DNA from: Planctomycetaceae bacterium
GTDB taxonomy: Bacteria > Planctomycetota > Planctomycetia > Planctomycetales > Planctomycetaceae
Assembly (NCBI GenBank): GCA_029259875.1
Contig: JAJDEK010000198.1
Location: 1 to 8,702, forward strand
DNA: 8,702 nucleotides
Reading direction: 5' to 3'
The notes below the pieces were generated by a model. That model made no database searches. It was not told the origin of the DNA and was given only the letters and a program-made list of their open reading frames with translations. The position numbers were made by a program, and so were the translations under genes. Each line of letters begins with the position of its first letter. Positions within the stretch are counted from its first letter, which is position 1. Of the stretch, positions 1 through 5,590 are shown one piece after another.

Positions 1-384
1 CGGACCTGAGCTTCATCGTGAGGAGCAAATCGCCAGTTTTGAGTCATCCGTGCTCTCGATCAGATATATAGGGAAAAAATCAGCGTAAGACTGATTCACT
101 ATTAAAACAGAGTCGCATCCGACTGTCAAAACTATGGTATTGGCTGAATGTACAAAATGAAAGACTCCCCCCGCTGGGAAGTAAAAACGAACCAAATTCG
201 GCTTTGCGATGTCCACTCAACTGGTGAGATAGGCAAATAATCGGTCTAACCCGCCTGATCCTCAGCTGACTGCCCCGAGATATCGACTAGGGACTTGCTC
301 GGGCTTTGACACAAGACTAAACTGTAAGCTTCTGATTTTCACGGTACCTCTATTTTTGATTGAATTACAAATTAAGGTTTTGGG
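1..384. other. Region upstream of ilvN without a convincing gene
   Basis: No long reading frame crosses this stretch. Forward frames are broken early: two are open only to about 70-88, and a 30-codon frame runs 148-240 with no recognisable product. A 67-codon minus-strand frame (13-216, GTG start) is also unrecognised and has no clear ribosome binding site. A 6-bp inverted repeat (CCCGAG 274-279 with CTCGGG 298-303) could form a weak hairpin, but no T-run follows it, so it is not a terminator. The ilvB gene, often found directly upstream of ilvN, is not here. The region is best read as intergenic or 5' leader sequence of ilvN. Confidence 0.55.
306..336 (+). promoter_or_regulatory. Weak candidate promoter for ilvN
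   Basis: A perfect TTGACA box lies at 306-311, followed after a long 19-nt spacer by TCTGAT at 331-336 (4 of 6 matches to TATAAT). The spacing is poor and no better -10 box is present at 16-18 nt, so only the -35 half is persuasive. If real, transcription would begin near 343 and leave a leader of about 40 nt before the ilvN ATG. Confidence 0.2.
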
Positions 385-900
385 ATGAAACACGTTCTTT
401 CTGCATTAGTCATGAACCAACCGGGTGTATTGGCCCATATTTCAGGAATGCTCGCTTCCCGTGCATTCAACATCGAGAGCCTTGCTGTCGGTGAAACAGA
501 AGAACCCCAATTTTCTCGAATTACCTTTGTCGTAGGGGATTACAACAAACTGGATCAGGTCCGAAAGCAGTTGGAAAAGCTGGTAACCGTCGTCAAAGTG
601 GTCGATTTTTCAGGCCAGGACTTTGTGGAACGTGACCTGATGCTCATGAAAGTCTCGACCTCGGGAGCTTCGCGATCAGAAATTCGTGAATTAGTCGAAA
701 TTTTCCGTGCGAAAATCGTTGACGTCAGCTCTGAAAACGTGATGATCGAAATCTCAGGTCAGGAGTCCAAGATCAATGCATTCATCGATATGATGAGGCC
801 TTTTGGAATTCTGGAGATCGTGCGTACAGGAAGAATCGCACTGTTACGTTCCGAAACAGTCAAAGCAGACGTTGCTTCAGAGACAGTGGAAACTGTTTAA
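385..900 (+). CDS. ilvN: Acetolactate synthase small (regulatory) subunit
   Basis: This is the regulatory subunit of acetohydroxyacid synthase, which makes acetolactate or acetohydroxybutyrate from pyruvate (plus 2-oxobutyrate) in branched-chain amino acid synthesis. In the family it activates the catalytic subunit and carries feedback inhibition, usually by valine. At 171 residues it has the normal bacterial length. The N-terminal ACT domain spans about 2-75, with the NQPGVLAHISG stretch (11-21) and RAFNIESL (26-33). The C-terminal small-subunit domain spans about 83-157, with DLMLMKV and the RTGRIALLR end. The ATG at 385 is preceded by TAAGG (373-377) at 7-nt spacing, which fixes the start. 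It is followed by ilvC after 171 nt, probably in one transcript. No catalytic ilvB is adjacent on either side, so that partner must be elsewhere or beyond the left edge. The identification is secure. Confidence 0.96.
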   Translation: MKHVLSALVMNQPGVLAHISGMLASRAFNIESLAVGETEEPQFSRITFVVGDYNKLDQVRKQLEKLVTVVKVVDFSGQDFVERDLMLMKVSTSGASRSEIRELVEIFRAKIVDVSSENVMIEISGQESKINAFIDMMRPFGILEIVRTGRIALLRSETVKADVASETVETV

Positions 901-934
901 TCATTCCACCAGACAAACAGCAAACTAAAGAAGC

Positions 935-1081
935 ATGGCTGTTTTGTCCCACGACGCAGGACGTTGCCTTAAGAGCGTATTTGATGGCAGCGATTTGACC
1001 GTAGAAGTCCTAATAGAAGTGGAACCGGTTCTGCTTCTTTCAGCATTACATCAATACAAGAGATCAGGATTATGGCAGTAA
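935..1081 (+). CDS. Possible 48-codon leader-type ORF overlapping ilvC start
   Basis: An ATG at 935 opens a frame of 48 codons that ends with TAA at 1079-1081, ten bases inside ilvC and in a different frame. The second half is unusually rich in branched-chain residues: residues 21-38 read [18 protein letters not shown], where 11 of 18 are Leu, Val or Ile. The 1015-1038 hairpin lies within this part. Ilv operons in enterobacteria are controlled by leader peptides rich in Ile/Val/Leu codons, and translational coupling through overlapping frames is common. A role in sensing branched-chain aminoacyl-tRNA is therefore conceivable, but it is pure inference. The purine-rich AAAGAAG sequence before the ATG is only a weak ribosome binding site, and the frame could be open by chance. 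Confidence 0.25.
   Translation: MAVLSHDAGRCLKSVFDGSDLTVEVLIEVEPVLLLSALHQYKRSGLWQ
1015..1038 (+). promoter_or_regulatory. RNA hairpin in the ilvN-ilvC gap
   Basis: Bases 1015-1024 (AGAAGTGGAA) pair with 1029-1038 (TTCTGCTTCT) around a CCGG tetraloop. Eight pairs are Watson-Crick; the central two are U1020-G1033 and G1021-U1032 wobbles, which pair only in the plus-strand RNA. No clear T-run follows, so it is not a standard terminator. It ends 33 nt before the ilvC ATG, and may serve as an mRNA processing or stability element or modulate ilvC translation. Confidence 0.45.
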
Positions 1082-2076
1082 CAATTTATTACGATGATGA
1101 CGCAGACTTGTCGCTGCTCAAAGACAAGACTATCGCGATTCTCGGCTACGGAAGCCAGGGACATGCACAAGCTCAAAACCTTCGCGACAGTGGCTGCAAT
1201 GTCATTATTGGACAACGCAAAGGCAGCGAAAATTACGATTTGGCTGTCAGCCATGGCTTTGATCCCCTGCCCCTTGCAGAAGCAACAAAAGCGGGTGACT
1301 TAGTCAATATCCTGCTGCCTGATGAAGTTCAGGGAGATCTCTACAAAAGCGAAATTCTTCCCAATCTGAGTAAGGGAAATCTGTTGTTATGCTCGCATGG
1401 GTTTAACATCCACTTTAATCAGGTAGTTCCCCCAGTAGGTGTTGATGCCGCTCTGGTCGCTCCCAAAGGTCCCGGACACCTTGTGCGTAGCGAATATGTC
1501 CAAGGTGGTGGTGTCCCTTCACTGATTGCTTTGGTTGAAGGTGCCTCAGATAGTGCCCGTCAACTGGCTCTGGCTTACGCTAAGGGAATCGGCGGAACTC
1601 GTGGTGGAGTGATCGAAACCAGCTTTGCTGAAGAAACAGAAACCGACCTGTTTGGAGAACAAGTTGTCCTCTGTGGCGGTGTCAGTGAATTAGTCAAAGC
1701 CGGTTATGATACACTGGTTGAAGCAGGCTATCAGCCTGAAATGGCGTACTTTGAGTGTATGCATGAATTAAAGCTGATCGTCGATCTGTTCTACCAGGGT
1801 GGTTTGAACTACATGCGATACAGTGTTTCTAACACAGCCGAGTACGGTGACTATTCCAGTGGTCCCCGTATCGTTACTGATGAAACTCGCAAGGAAATGA
1901 AGAAGATCCTGACTGAGATCCAAAACGGTGAATTTGCTAAAAACTGGTTGTTGGAAAATAAAGCCAACCAGGCTTCATTCAAAGCCATTCGACGCATGAA
2001 CAGACAGCATCCCATCGAAGCAGTTGGTAAAGAACTTCGCCGCATGATGACTTGGATTGATTCGAAAGAAGTCTAA
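1072..2076 (+). CDS. ilvC: Ketol-acid reductoisomerase (NADP+), class I
   Basis: The enzyme converts 2-acetolactate (or 2-aceto-2-hydroxybutyrate) to the dihydroxy acid by a Mg-dependent alkyl shift and NADPH reduction, the second common step of valine and isoleucine synthesis. At 334 residues it is a typical short class I enzyme. The Rossmann motif [17 protein letters not shown] is at 25-41, and R49 and S52 sit in the loop that usually contacts the NADPH phosphate. The catalytic SHGFNIHF (108-115, H109) and APKGPGH (130-136, K132) motifs are intact. The C-terminal knotted helical domain contains the metal ligands D192, E196, E228 and E232 and the substrate-binding S253. The ATG at 1072 gives the expected N-terminus. 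AAGAGA (1058-1063) is a weak ribosome binding site at 8-nt spacing. It lies downstream of ilvN and is closed by the terminator at 2105. The identification is secure. Confidence 0.97.
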   Translation: MAVTIYYDDDADLSLLKDKTIAILGYGSQGHAQAQNLRDSGCNVIIGQRKGSENYDLAVSHGFDPLPLAEATKAGDLVNILLPDEVQGDLYKSEILPNLSKGNLLLCSHGFNIHFNQVVPPVGVDAALVAPKGPGHLVRSEYVQGGGVPSLIALVEGASDSARQLALAYAKGIGGTRGGVIETSFAEETETDLFGEQVVLCGGVSELVKAGYDTLVEAGYQPEMAYFECMHELKLIVDLFYQGGLNYMRYSVSNTAEYGDYSSGPRIVTDETRKEMKKILTEIQNGEFAKNWLLENKANQASFKAIRRMNRQHPIEAVGKELRRMMTWIDSKEV

Positions 2077-2104
2077 TTCGATCTATCATTACATCGAAAA
2101 CATT

Positions 2105-2143
2105 AACGCGGTAGCGACTTAGGTAGTTGCTATCGCGTTTTTT
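2105..2143 (+). terminator. Intrinsic terminator after ilvC
   Basis: A 15-bp stem pairs 2105-2119 (AACGCGGTAGCGACT) with 2125-2139 (AGTTGCTATCGCGTT) around a 5-nt loop, TAGGT. Two of the pairs are G-U wobbles. A run of six T (2138-2143) follows directly. This is a textbook Rho-independent terminator, 28 nt after the ilvC stop, and should separate the ilv transcript from the next gene. Confidence 0.92.
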
Positions 2144-2207
2144 GTGTTTGATCCCATCTCAGAACAACCCGATTTTTGGCCTCAGGTGATAACTAATCAA
2201 GTTCCAC

Positions 2208-2236
2208 TTGTCTTTCTGAGATATCAGTCATATAAA
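2208..2236 (+). promoter_or_regulatory. Candidate sigma70-type promoter for the radical SAM gene
   Basis: TTGTCT (2208-2213, 4 of 6 matches to TTGACA) is separated by exactly 17 nt from TATAAA (2231-2236, 5 of 6 matches to TATAAT). The expected start of transcription is near 2243, about 30 nt before the ATG at 2275. Its position just after a strong terminator and before a same-strand gene supports it. Confidence 0.5.
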
Positions 2237-2274
2237 AAGAGAGAGCCGAATACTTCGTTCCGGAATTTTGAACT

Positions 2275-3147
2275 ATGCCATCATCATCACTGCCTCTGCA
2301 CTCGCAGCATCAACGGACTTATCATGAGAATAAGTTTGTTTACCCGGTGCTATCCCGGCGCAGCAAGGGAATTTCGATCGGCGTTAACCTGAATCCCGAC
2401 AAAATATGCAATTTTGACTGTATATACTGTCAAGTAGATCGCAGAGAAGAGTCGGAAACCCGCTTTGTTGGGTTCGAACAGTTGCTGGCAGAGCTTGATC
2501 ACATGCTGAACTTCGTCATAAGTGGCGAAATTTACCAGGATCCGAAGTTTGAATCGGTGCCTGAAGCGCTTCGACGATTGAACGATATCGCATTTTCGGG
2601 CGATGGAGAGCCCACAACCTACAAAAACTTTGACAACATTGTCAAAGAAGTGGCTGACTTAAAGAAGAAGCATCAAGCCGATGATGTCAAAATGGTGTTA
2701 ATCACCAATGCCAGCATGTTTCATCGGGAGAGTACTCAAAACGCTTTGAAATTATTGGATGAAAATCAGGGTGAGATCTGGGCCAAACTTGATGCCGGCA
2801 CGGAAGACTACTTCAAAACCATTGATCGAACGAAAATTCGATTCCAGCAGATTCTCGACAACATCACACTCGTTGCAAAACAGCGGCCAATAGTGATTCA
2901 AAGCTTATTTATGTTAGTCAATCAGCAACCACCTGATGCAGCAGAAATCGATGCCTACTGTGAACGACTCAACGAATTTATTGAGTCAGGAGGGCAGATT
3001 AAGCTGGTTCAGGTTTATACGATCGCGCGTCGTACAACAGAAGATTATGTGACTTCGCTCAGCTCTGAACAAGTTGATCATATCGCTGAGAAGGTGAAGG
3101 AAAAAACGGGCCTTGCTACCGAAGTCTTTTACGGAAACGCCGACTGA
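2275..3147 (+). CDS. Radical SAM protein, COG0731 (TYW1-like) type
   Basis: This is a 290-residue radical SAM enzyme. The [4Fe-4S]-binding CX3CX2C motif is C45, C49, C52 (CNFDCIYC), preceded by the strand GISIGVNLNPDKI. The GDGEPT motif at 109-114 matches the SAM-binding GGEP element. LDAGTEDYFKTIDRT and the C-terminal TTEDYVTSLSSEQVDHIA resemble the COG0731 family, whose best-known member TYW1 acts in tRNA wyosine synthesis. Bacteria do not make wyosine, so the substrate of such short bacterial homologues is unknown. The flavodoxin domain of eukaryotic TYW1 is absent. No other in-frame ATG occurs before codon 77, so the start at 2275 is likely, although GGA (2262-2264) is a poor ribosome binding site. 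It appears monocistronic, between the ilvC terminator and a convergent gene. The class is certain; the function is not known. Confidence 0.85.
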   Translation: MPSSSLPLHSQHQRTYHENKFVYPVLSRRSKGISIGVNLNPDKICNFDCIYCQVDRREESETRFVGFEQLLAELDHMLNFVISGEIYQDPKFESVPEALRRLNDIAFSGDGEPTTYKNFDNIVKEVADLKKKHQADDVKMVLITNASMFHRESTQNALKLLDENQGEIWAKLDAGTEDYFKTIDRTKIRFQQILDNITLVAKQRPIVIQSLFMLVNQQPPDAAEIDAYCERLNEFIESGGQIKLVQVYTIARRTTEDYVTSLSSEQVDHIAEKVKEKTGLATEVFYGNAD

Positions 3148-3180
3148 CAGAGAAGCGCTCTCTGTCAGTCATTTGGCGTT
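3136..3180. terminator. Shared hairpin between convergent gene ends
   Basis: A perfect 12-bp stem joins 3142-3153 (GACTGACAGAGA) to 3159-3170 (TCTCTGTCAGTC) around AGCGC. AACGCC (3136-3141) can also pair with GGCGTT (3175-3180), leaving an ATTT bulge. The left arm overlaps the stop codon of the radical SAM gene (3145-3147), and the right side is 15 nt from the minus-strand stop at 3195. Neither strand has a true T-run (ATTT on the plus strand, GTTT on the minus strand). It is probably a bidirectional terminator or 3'-end stabiliser for both genes. Confidence 0.6.
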
Positions 3181-3194
3181 GCGAGCGCATTTCC

Positions 3195-4313
3195 TTACTC
3201 ATCGAGCTGAACGGGCTCGAGATCTTTCGTATTCCGTTCAATCGCAAGCACAATTGTTTGTTGTCGACGTTTATTAGAAGAGGTATTGACGGCGGGAATC
3301 ACCTGCCTACCATTGGGAAGACTTAATCGTAGAGCAAATCGCCCTTCTTTGCTGACCGGGATTTTCTCTCCTAATAGCATGACTTCAGCTTGTGGATCTG
3401 AGGTGCCATGAATGAGCAATTCGGTTTCCACATGGAACTCGCGTTTTGTTTTTTTGCTGCGGGATCCATTTGAACCACCATTGGAATCGAGAGTCAAAGG
3501 CAGTGCAAGTCTTGCGGCCGCACTACCGCCGTTCTCGGCCCGCGACGTATAACGTCTTGATCGAGTTGCTGAGTAATTACTGTCGAGATTACGTTTTGTT
3601 TTGCCTCCCTTTTCAGAAACCTCAGGCATAGGAGGTGTTAGCTTATGAGAGTAGACTAAACCAAAGAACTTGTTTTGTGGTGTCACAAAACCAAGTTGTA
3701 GTTTATACGATCGAGCTGGTTGATCGATTTGCACAAACCATAGTCCAGAGTCGATCTTGACTTCGACATCTTTGACATACGCTTTACTTGTACGGCTATT
3801 CTCGTTCGTAGTAATATCATAAATACGAATGACGGGAACTGCCTGATACCAATATGCACCCAATGCTGCTTTGGCACGGTCTAAGCTTCCTTGAGTCACT
3901 GTCCAGGTTGCCAACAACCAATGCGAGTCTTTCACTACTGCATTAAGCTTGGTTTCAGAAGATTCTGAAGTTGGCAGCATTTTTTCGCTATGAGAACCCT
4001 GCCCGTTTGATTTGAGCAGTTTTTGAATTTTTGCCTGATGCTCAGAGGGAGTAAGATGACTAGAAGAAGTTTGCGAGGGTAAAGCCGGAACGGCTGCAGG
4101 TTTAGGAGTTACAGAGCGAGGCGTTTTTTTGATGACAGGAACGCTTTTACTCTTTGGTTTTGACTTTGATTTTTTGGTTTTGATTTTCGCGATTGCTTTC
4201 ACCAACTCTTGCTTTCGCATGCCATGCCAACCGGCAATTCCATGCGATTTTGCAGTTGCTGCAAGATCACGACGAGTTTGACACTCAAGAGCTTTTATCA
4301 CTGCTGGGGACAT
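3195..4313 (-). CDS. DUF4912 protein with SAP/Rho_N-like N-terminus
   Basis: The function is unknown. The start chosen is the ATG at 4313, giving 372 residues, because GGGAG lies 10 nt upstream and the SAP-like motif then begins near the N-terminus. The frame is open to another ATG at 4376 (393 residues), which has no ribosome binding site. Numbered from 4313: a SAP/Rho_N-like helical motif at about 8-43 (RRDLAATAKSHGIAGWHGMRK), known elsewhere to bind nucleic acid; a Lys/Ser/Pro-rich basic linker at 44-75; a low-complexity Ser-rich stretch to about 120; a DUF4912 domain at about 127-229 (DSHWLLATWTVT, IRIYDITT, WFVQIDQPARSYKLQLGF); a Ser/Arg/Gly-rich linker; and a C-terminal beta-rich, Ig-like segment at about 295-372. 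No signal peptide is seen. The basic, modular build suggests a nucleic-acid or nucleoid-associated role, but that is inference. It stands alone, facing away from the atp operon. Confidence 0.75.
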   Translation of the reverse strand: MSPAVIKALECQTRRDLAATAKSHGIAGWHGMRKQELVKAIAKIKTKKSKSKPKSKSVPVIKKTPRSVTPKPAAVPALPSQTSSSHLTPSEHQAKIQKLLKSNGQGSHSEKMLPTSESSETKLNAVVKDSHWLLATWTVTQGSLDRAKAALGAYWYQAVPVIRIYDITTNENSRTSKAYVKDVEVKIDSGLWFVQIDQPARSYKLQLGFVTPQNKFFGLVYSHKLTPPMPEVSEKGGKTKRNLDSNYSATRSRRYTSRAENGGSAAARLALPLTLDSNGGSNGSRSKKTKREFHVETELLIHGTSDPQAEVMLLGEKIPVSKEGRFALRLSLPNGRQVIPAVNTSSNKRRQQTIVLAIERNTKDLEPVQLDE

Positions 4314-4610
4314 TAGGAATGGACTCCCAAATATCAACCAAGACACTGGTCGGTGTCTTAATATCGCCTTAGTCATCCATGACAGTCAGGGTAAGTTTTA
4401 GCACATCTGCCCCGTTTCAGAACATTCAGGTAACCGCAGGAATATCGAATCCTTTATTTCATACGATCAGAATGCAATGAACAATATGTAAACGTCAAAT
4501 CAATATTTCGACCAGGACGCTACTCTCCCCAGAACAGAAAGCCACTAATAATAATTCTCATAATCAGGAACCACAGTTTGCTTATGTAAAGCCAACTAAG
4601 TAAGTCCCCT

Positions 4611-4643
4611 TGATCAGAATTGCCACATAAACAATTTTGATCA
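4611..4643 (+). repeat. 12-bp inverted repeat (stem-loop) in gene-free region
   Basis: TGATCAGAATTG (4611-4622) pairs with CAATTTTGATCA (4632-4643) across a 9-nt loop. Eleven pairs are Watson-Crick and one is G4617-U4637, which is tolerated only in plus-strand RNA. Each arm carries the palindrome TGATCA. No T-run follows. It could be a structured RNA segment or a protein-binding site. Confidence 0.5.
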
Positions 4644-4653
4644 GCATATCTAA

Positions 4654-4699
4654 AGAACTCAAATTGAGTAATTAGATAGACCTTGTTTCTTTGAGTTCT
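4654..4699. repeat. Nested inverted repeats with ACTCAA/TTGAGT units
   Basis: AGAACTCAAA (4654-4663) is the perfect reverse complement of TTTGAGTTCT (4690-4699), with 26 nt between. The left arm also forms a local 13-nt palindrome, ACTCAA-A-TTGAGT (4657-4669). Three copies of the half-site in two orientations are therefore packed into 46 nt. This arrangement would suit a dimeric DNA-binding protein or alternative RNA folds; the sequence alone does not decide which. Confidence 0.35.
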
Positions 4700-4954
4700 A
4701 CTGCCATAGTTATGATCATGACACATAGATTAATCTTGAAACAAGAGAATTGTTTTTAACATGAAAGGTCGTAGAAATCAACTATTAGAGTGTTTTGATT
4801 TCCTGAACCCTAACCCTGTTTTAATCATATCCCTATATGTTAATAGCACTTATAATTTTAGCCTTGTCAAAATTTTGTACAAACGTAACACATGGGACCA
4901 ACTTAAGCTTCAACAAGCTAAAACCCTGTTAAAACAGATCCATTGAATCTATAG

Positions 4955-5025
4955 CAGAGTTTGAACCCTCTGAGTTACTTAACCTCCCAAAGGGCTAGTC
5001 AGAGAGTTTTGAGGTTGTCACCTCA
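4955..5025 (+). promoter_or_regulatory. Overlapping, mutually exclusive stems upstream of atp operon
   Basis: CTCTG (4968-4972) can pair with CAGAG (4955-4959) or, extended to CTCTGA (4968-4973), with TCAGAG (4999-5004). GAGGTT (5011-5016) can pair with AACCTC (4981-4986), while TGAGGT (5010-5015) can pair with ACCTCA (5020-5025) around TGTC. The alternatives share bases, as in attenuators and riboswitches. No known riboswitch consensus is recognised. The element would be transcribed only if a promoter lies further upstream than the candidate at 5047. Otherwise the near-palindrome at 5010-5025 may be a protein operator. Confidence 0.3.
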
Positions 5026-5046
5026 TCTCGTTTCAAGGTCATTAAG

Positions 5047-5075
5047 TTGATCGATTAAGCTATATAGGACATAAA
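5047..5075 (+). promoter_or_regulatory. Candidate promoter of the ATP synthase operon
   Basis: TTGATC (5047-5052, 4 of 6 matches) is followed after 17 nt by CATAAA (5070-5075, 4 of 6 matches). Transcription would begin near 5082, some 50 nt before the proposed atpZ start. The spacing is ideal and the boxes are moderate. TATATA at 5061-5066 is a stronger -10 word but has no -35 partner at the right distance. Confidence 0.3.
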
Positions 5076-5131
5076 CATACGGAATTTCATTTTTGAGAAA
5101 AATCGTATTCACTAAATTTCGATGAGCCAAC

Positions 5132-5151
5132 CACTTTGACTCAGCAAAGTG
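5132..5151 (+). promoter_or_regulatory. Hairpin covering the proposed atpZ TTG start
   Basis: CACTTTG (5132-5138) is perfectly complementary to CAAAGTG (5145-5151) with a 6-nt loop, ACTCAG. The TTG start codon proposed for atpZ (5136-5138) is in the left arm and would be paired in the mRNA. A five-codon frame (ATG 5122, stop TGA 5137-5139) ends overlapping that TTG, so reinitiation after the mini-ORF could open the hairpin. The function is inferred. Confidence 0.35.
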
Positions 5152-5543
5152 ATCTACTTAAAGTCATTCACAGGTTTGCTTCTTTTTACCAGAGCAAGCC
5201 CAACAGTGTTTCTGCTTCAAAATTGAAAGCATCTTACATGCCGCATCCTGAGCCTAGTCCTGATCGGCAGCGGCAGGATCGTTCATCGCTCGCCGAAGCC
5301 CATATATGGGTCAGTCGGGTGACAACGGTGAGTTTAGAAATGGCATTACCTGCTTTATTAGGTCATTGGCTTGATAAAAAGTCGGGAATGACTCCCTGGC
5401 TTACTGTGGTCGGTGCTGTGCTGGGTTTTGGTTTAGGTATGACGCATTTATTGCGAATGACTAAAGAAGCAGAGCTCAAAGAACGAATAAGTAAAGATCA
5501 ATCATCGAAAAAACCGAACTCACATTCGGGTGATGAGAAGTAA
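5136..5543 (+). CDS. atpZ: AtpZ-like ATP synthase operon protein (AtpZ/AtpI family)
   Basis: This is a small two-helix membrane protein of the ATPase_gene1/AtpZ type, which commonly precedes atpI and atpB in F-ATPase operons. Members have been linked with AtpI to ion uptake or assembly of the c-ring; they are not part of the finished enzyme. Of 135 residues, the first 55 are polar and poorly conserved in appearance. TM1 is at about 57-77 (IWVSRVTTVSLEMALPALLGHWL), followed by the short loop DKKSGMTPW (80-88) typical of the family, then Gly-rich TM2 (about 89-107) and a charged tail. The start is uncertain: the TTG at 5136 gives the full frame, while ATG 5238 (residue 35) would give a 101-residue protein that keeps both helices. 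Neither has a good ribosome binding site. It is the first gene of the operon, with 47 nt before the next gene. Confidence 0.75.
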   Translation: MTQQSDLLKVIHRFASFYQSKPNSVSASKLKASYMPHPEPSPDRQRQDRSSLAEAHIWVSRVTTVSLEMALPALLGHWLDKKSGMTPWLTVVGAVLGFGLGMTHLLRMTKEAELKERISKDQSSKKPNSHSGDEK

Positions 5544-5590
5544 AAATTCCAATAATCAGAATTCGAACAACGATCATTTTTGATCAACAA

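Larger units (their letters stand above)
4381..5121. other. AT-rich, apparently gene-free intergenic region
   Basis: About 740 nt separate the divergent DUF4912 and atpZ genes. The base composition is low in G+C; for example 4801-4860 has 18 G/C in 60, against 35 in 60 in part of ilvC (1441-1500). Two short frames exist: 68 codons on the minus strand (4520-4726) and 61 codons on the plus strand (4761-4946). Neither has a recognisable product or a convincing ribosome binding site. Several inverted repeats are present (4611-4643, 4654-4699, 4734-4746 TCTTG/CAAGA, 4874-4883 TTTGTACAAA, 4926-4937), as is a direct repeat AACCCTGTT at 4812-4820 and 4922-4930. The region must contain the promoters of both flanking transcripts and may encode a small RNA. 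Confidence 0.5.

Noticed and set aside
13..216. Minus-strand 67-codon frame with GTG start upstream of ilvN
   Set aside because: No recognisable family and no clear ribosome binding site; it overlaps an equally unsupported plus-strand frame (148-240).
274..303. CCCGAG/CTCGGG inverted repeat before ilvN as a terminator or attenuator
   Set aside because: Only 6 bp with an 18-nt loop and no T-run after it; too weak to call.
2144..2392. 82-codon plus-strand frame before and into the radical SAM gene
   Set aside because: It starts within the terminator tail and overlaps the clearly real radical SAM gene in another frame; the product is not recognisable.
4493..4498. TTGACG on the minus strand as -35 box of the DUF4912 gene
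   Set aside because: No acceptable -10 box lies 16-18 nt downstream, so it cannot be called a promoter.
4520..4726. Minus-strand 68-codon frame
   Set aside because: AT-rich, no family resemblance, no ribosome binding site, and it runs through the inverted repeats of the region.
4761..4946. Plus-strand 61-codon frame
   Set aside because: No recognisable domain or well-spaced ribosome binding site; the composition matches the surrounding noncoding sequence.
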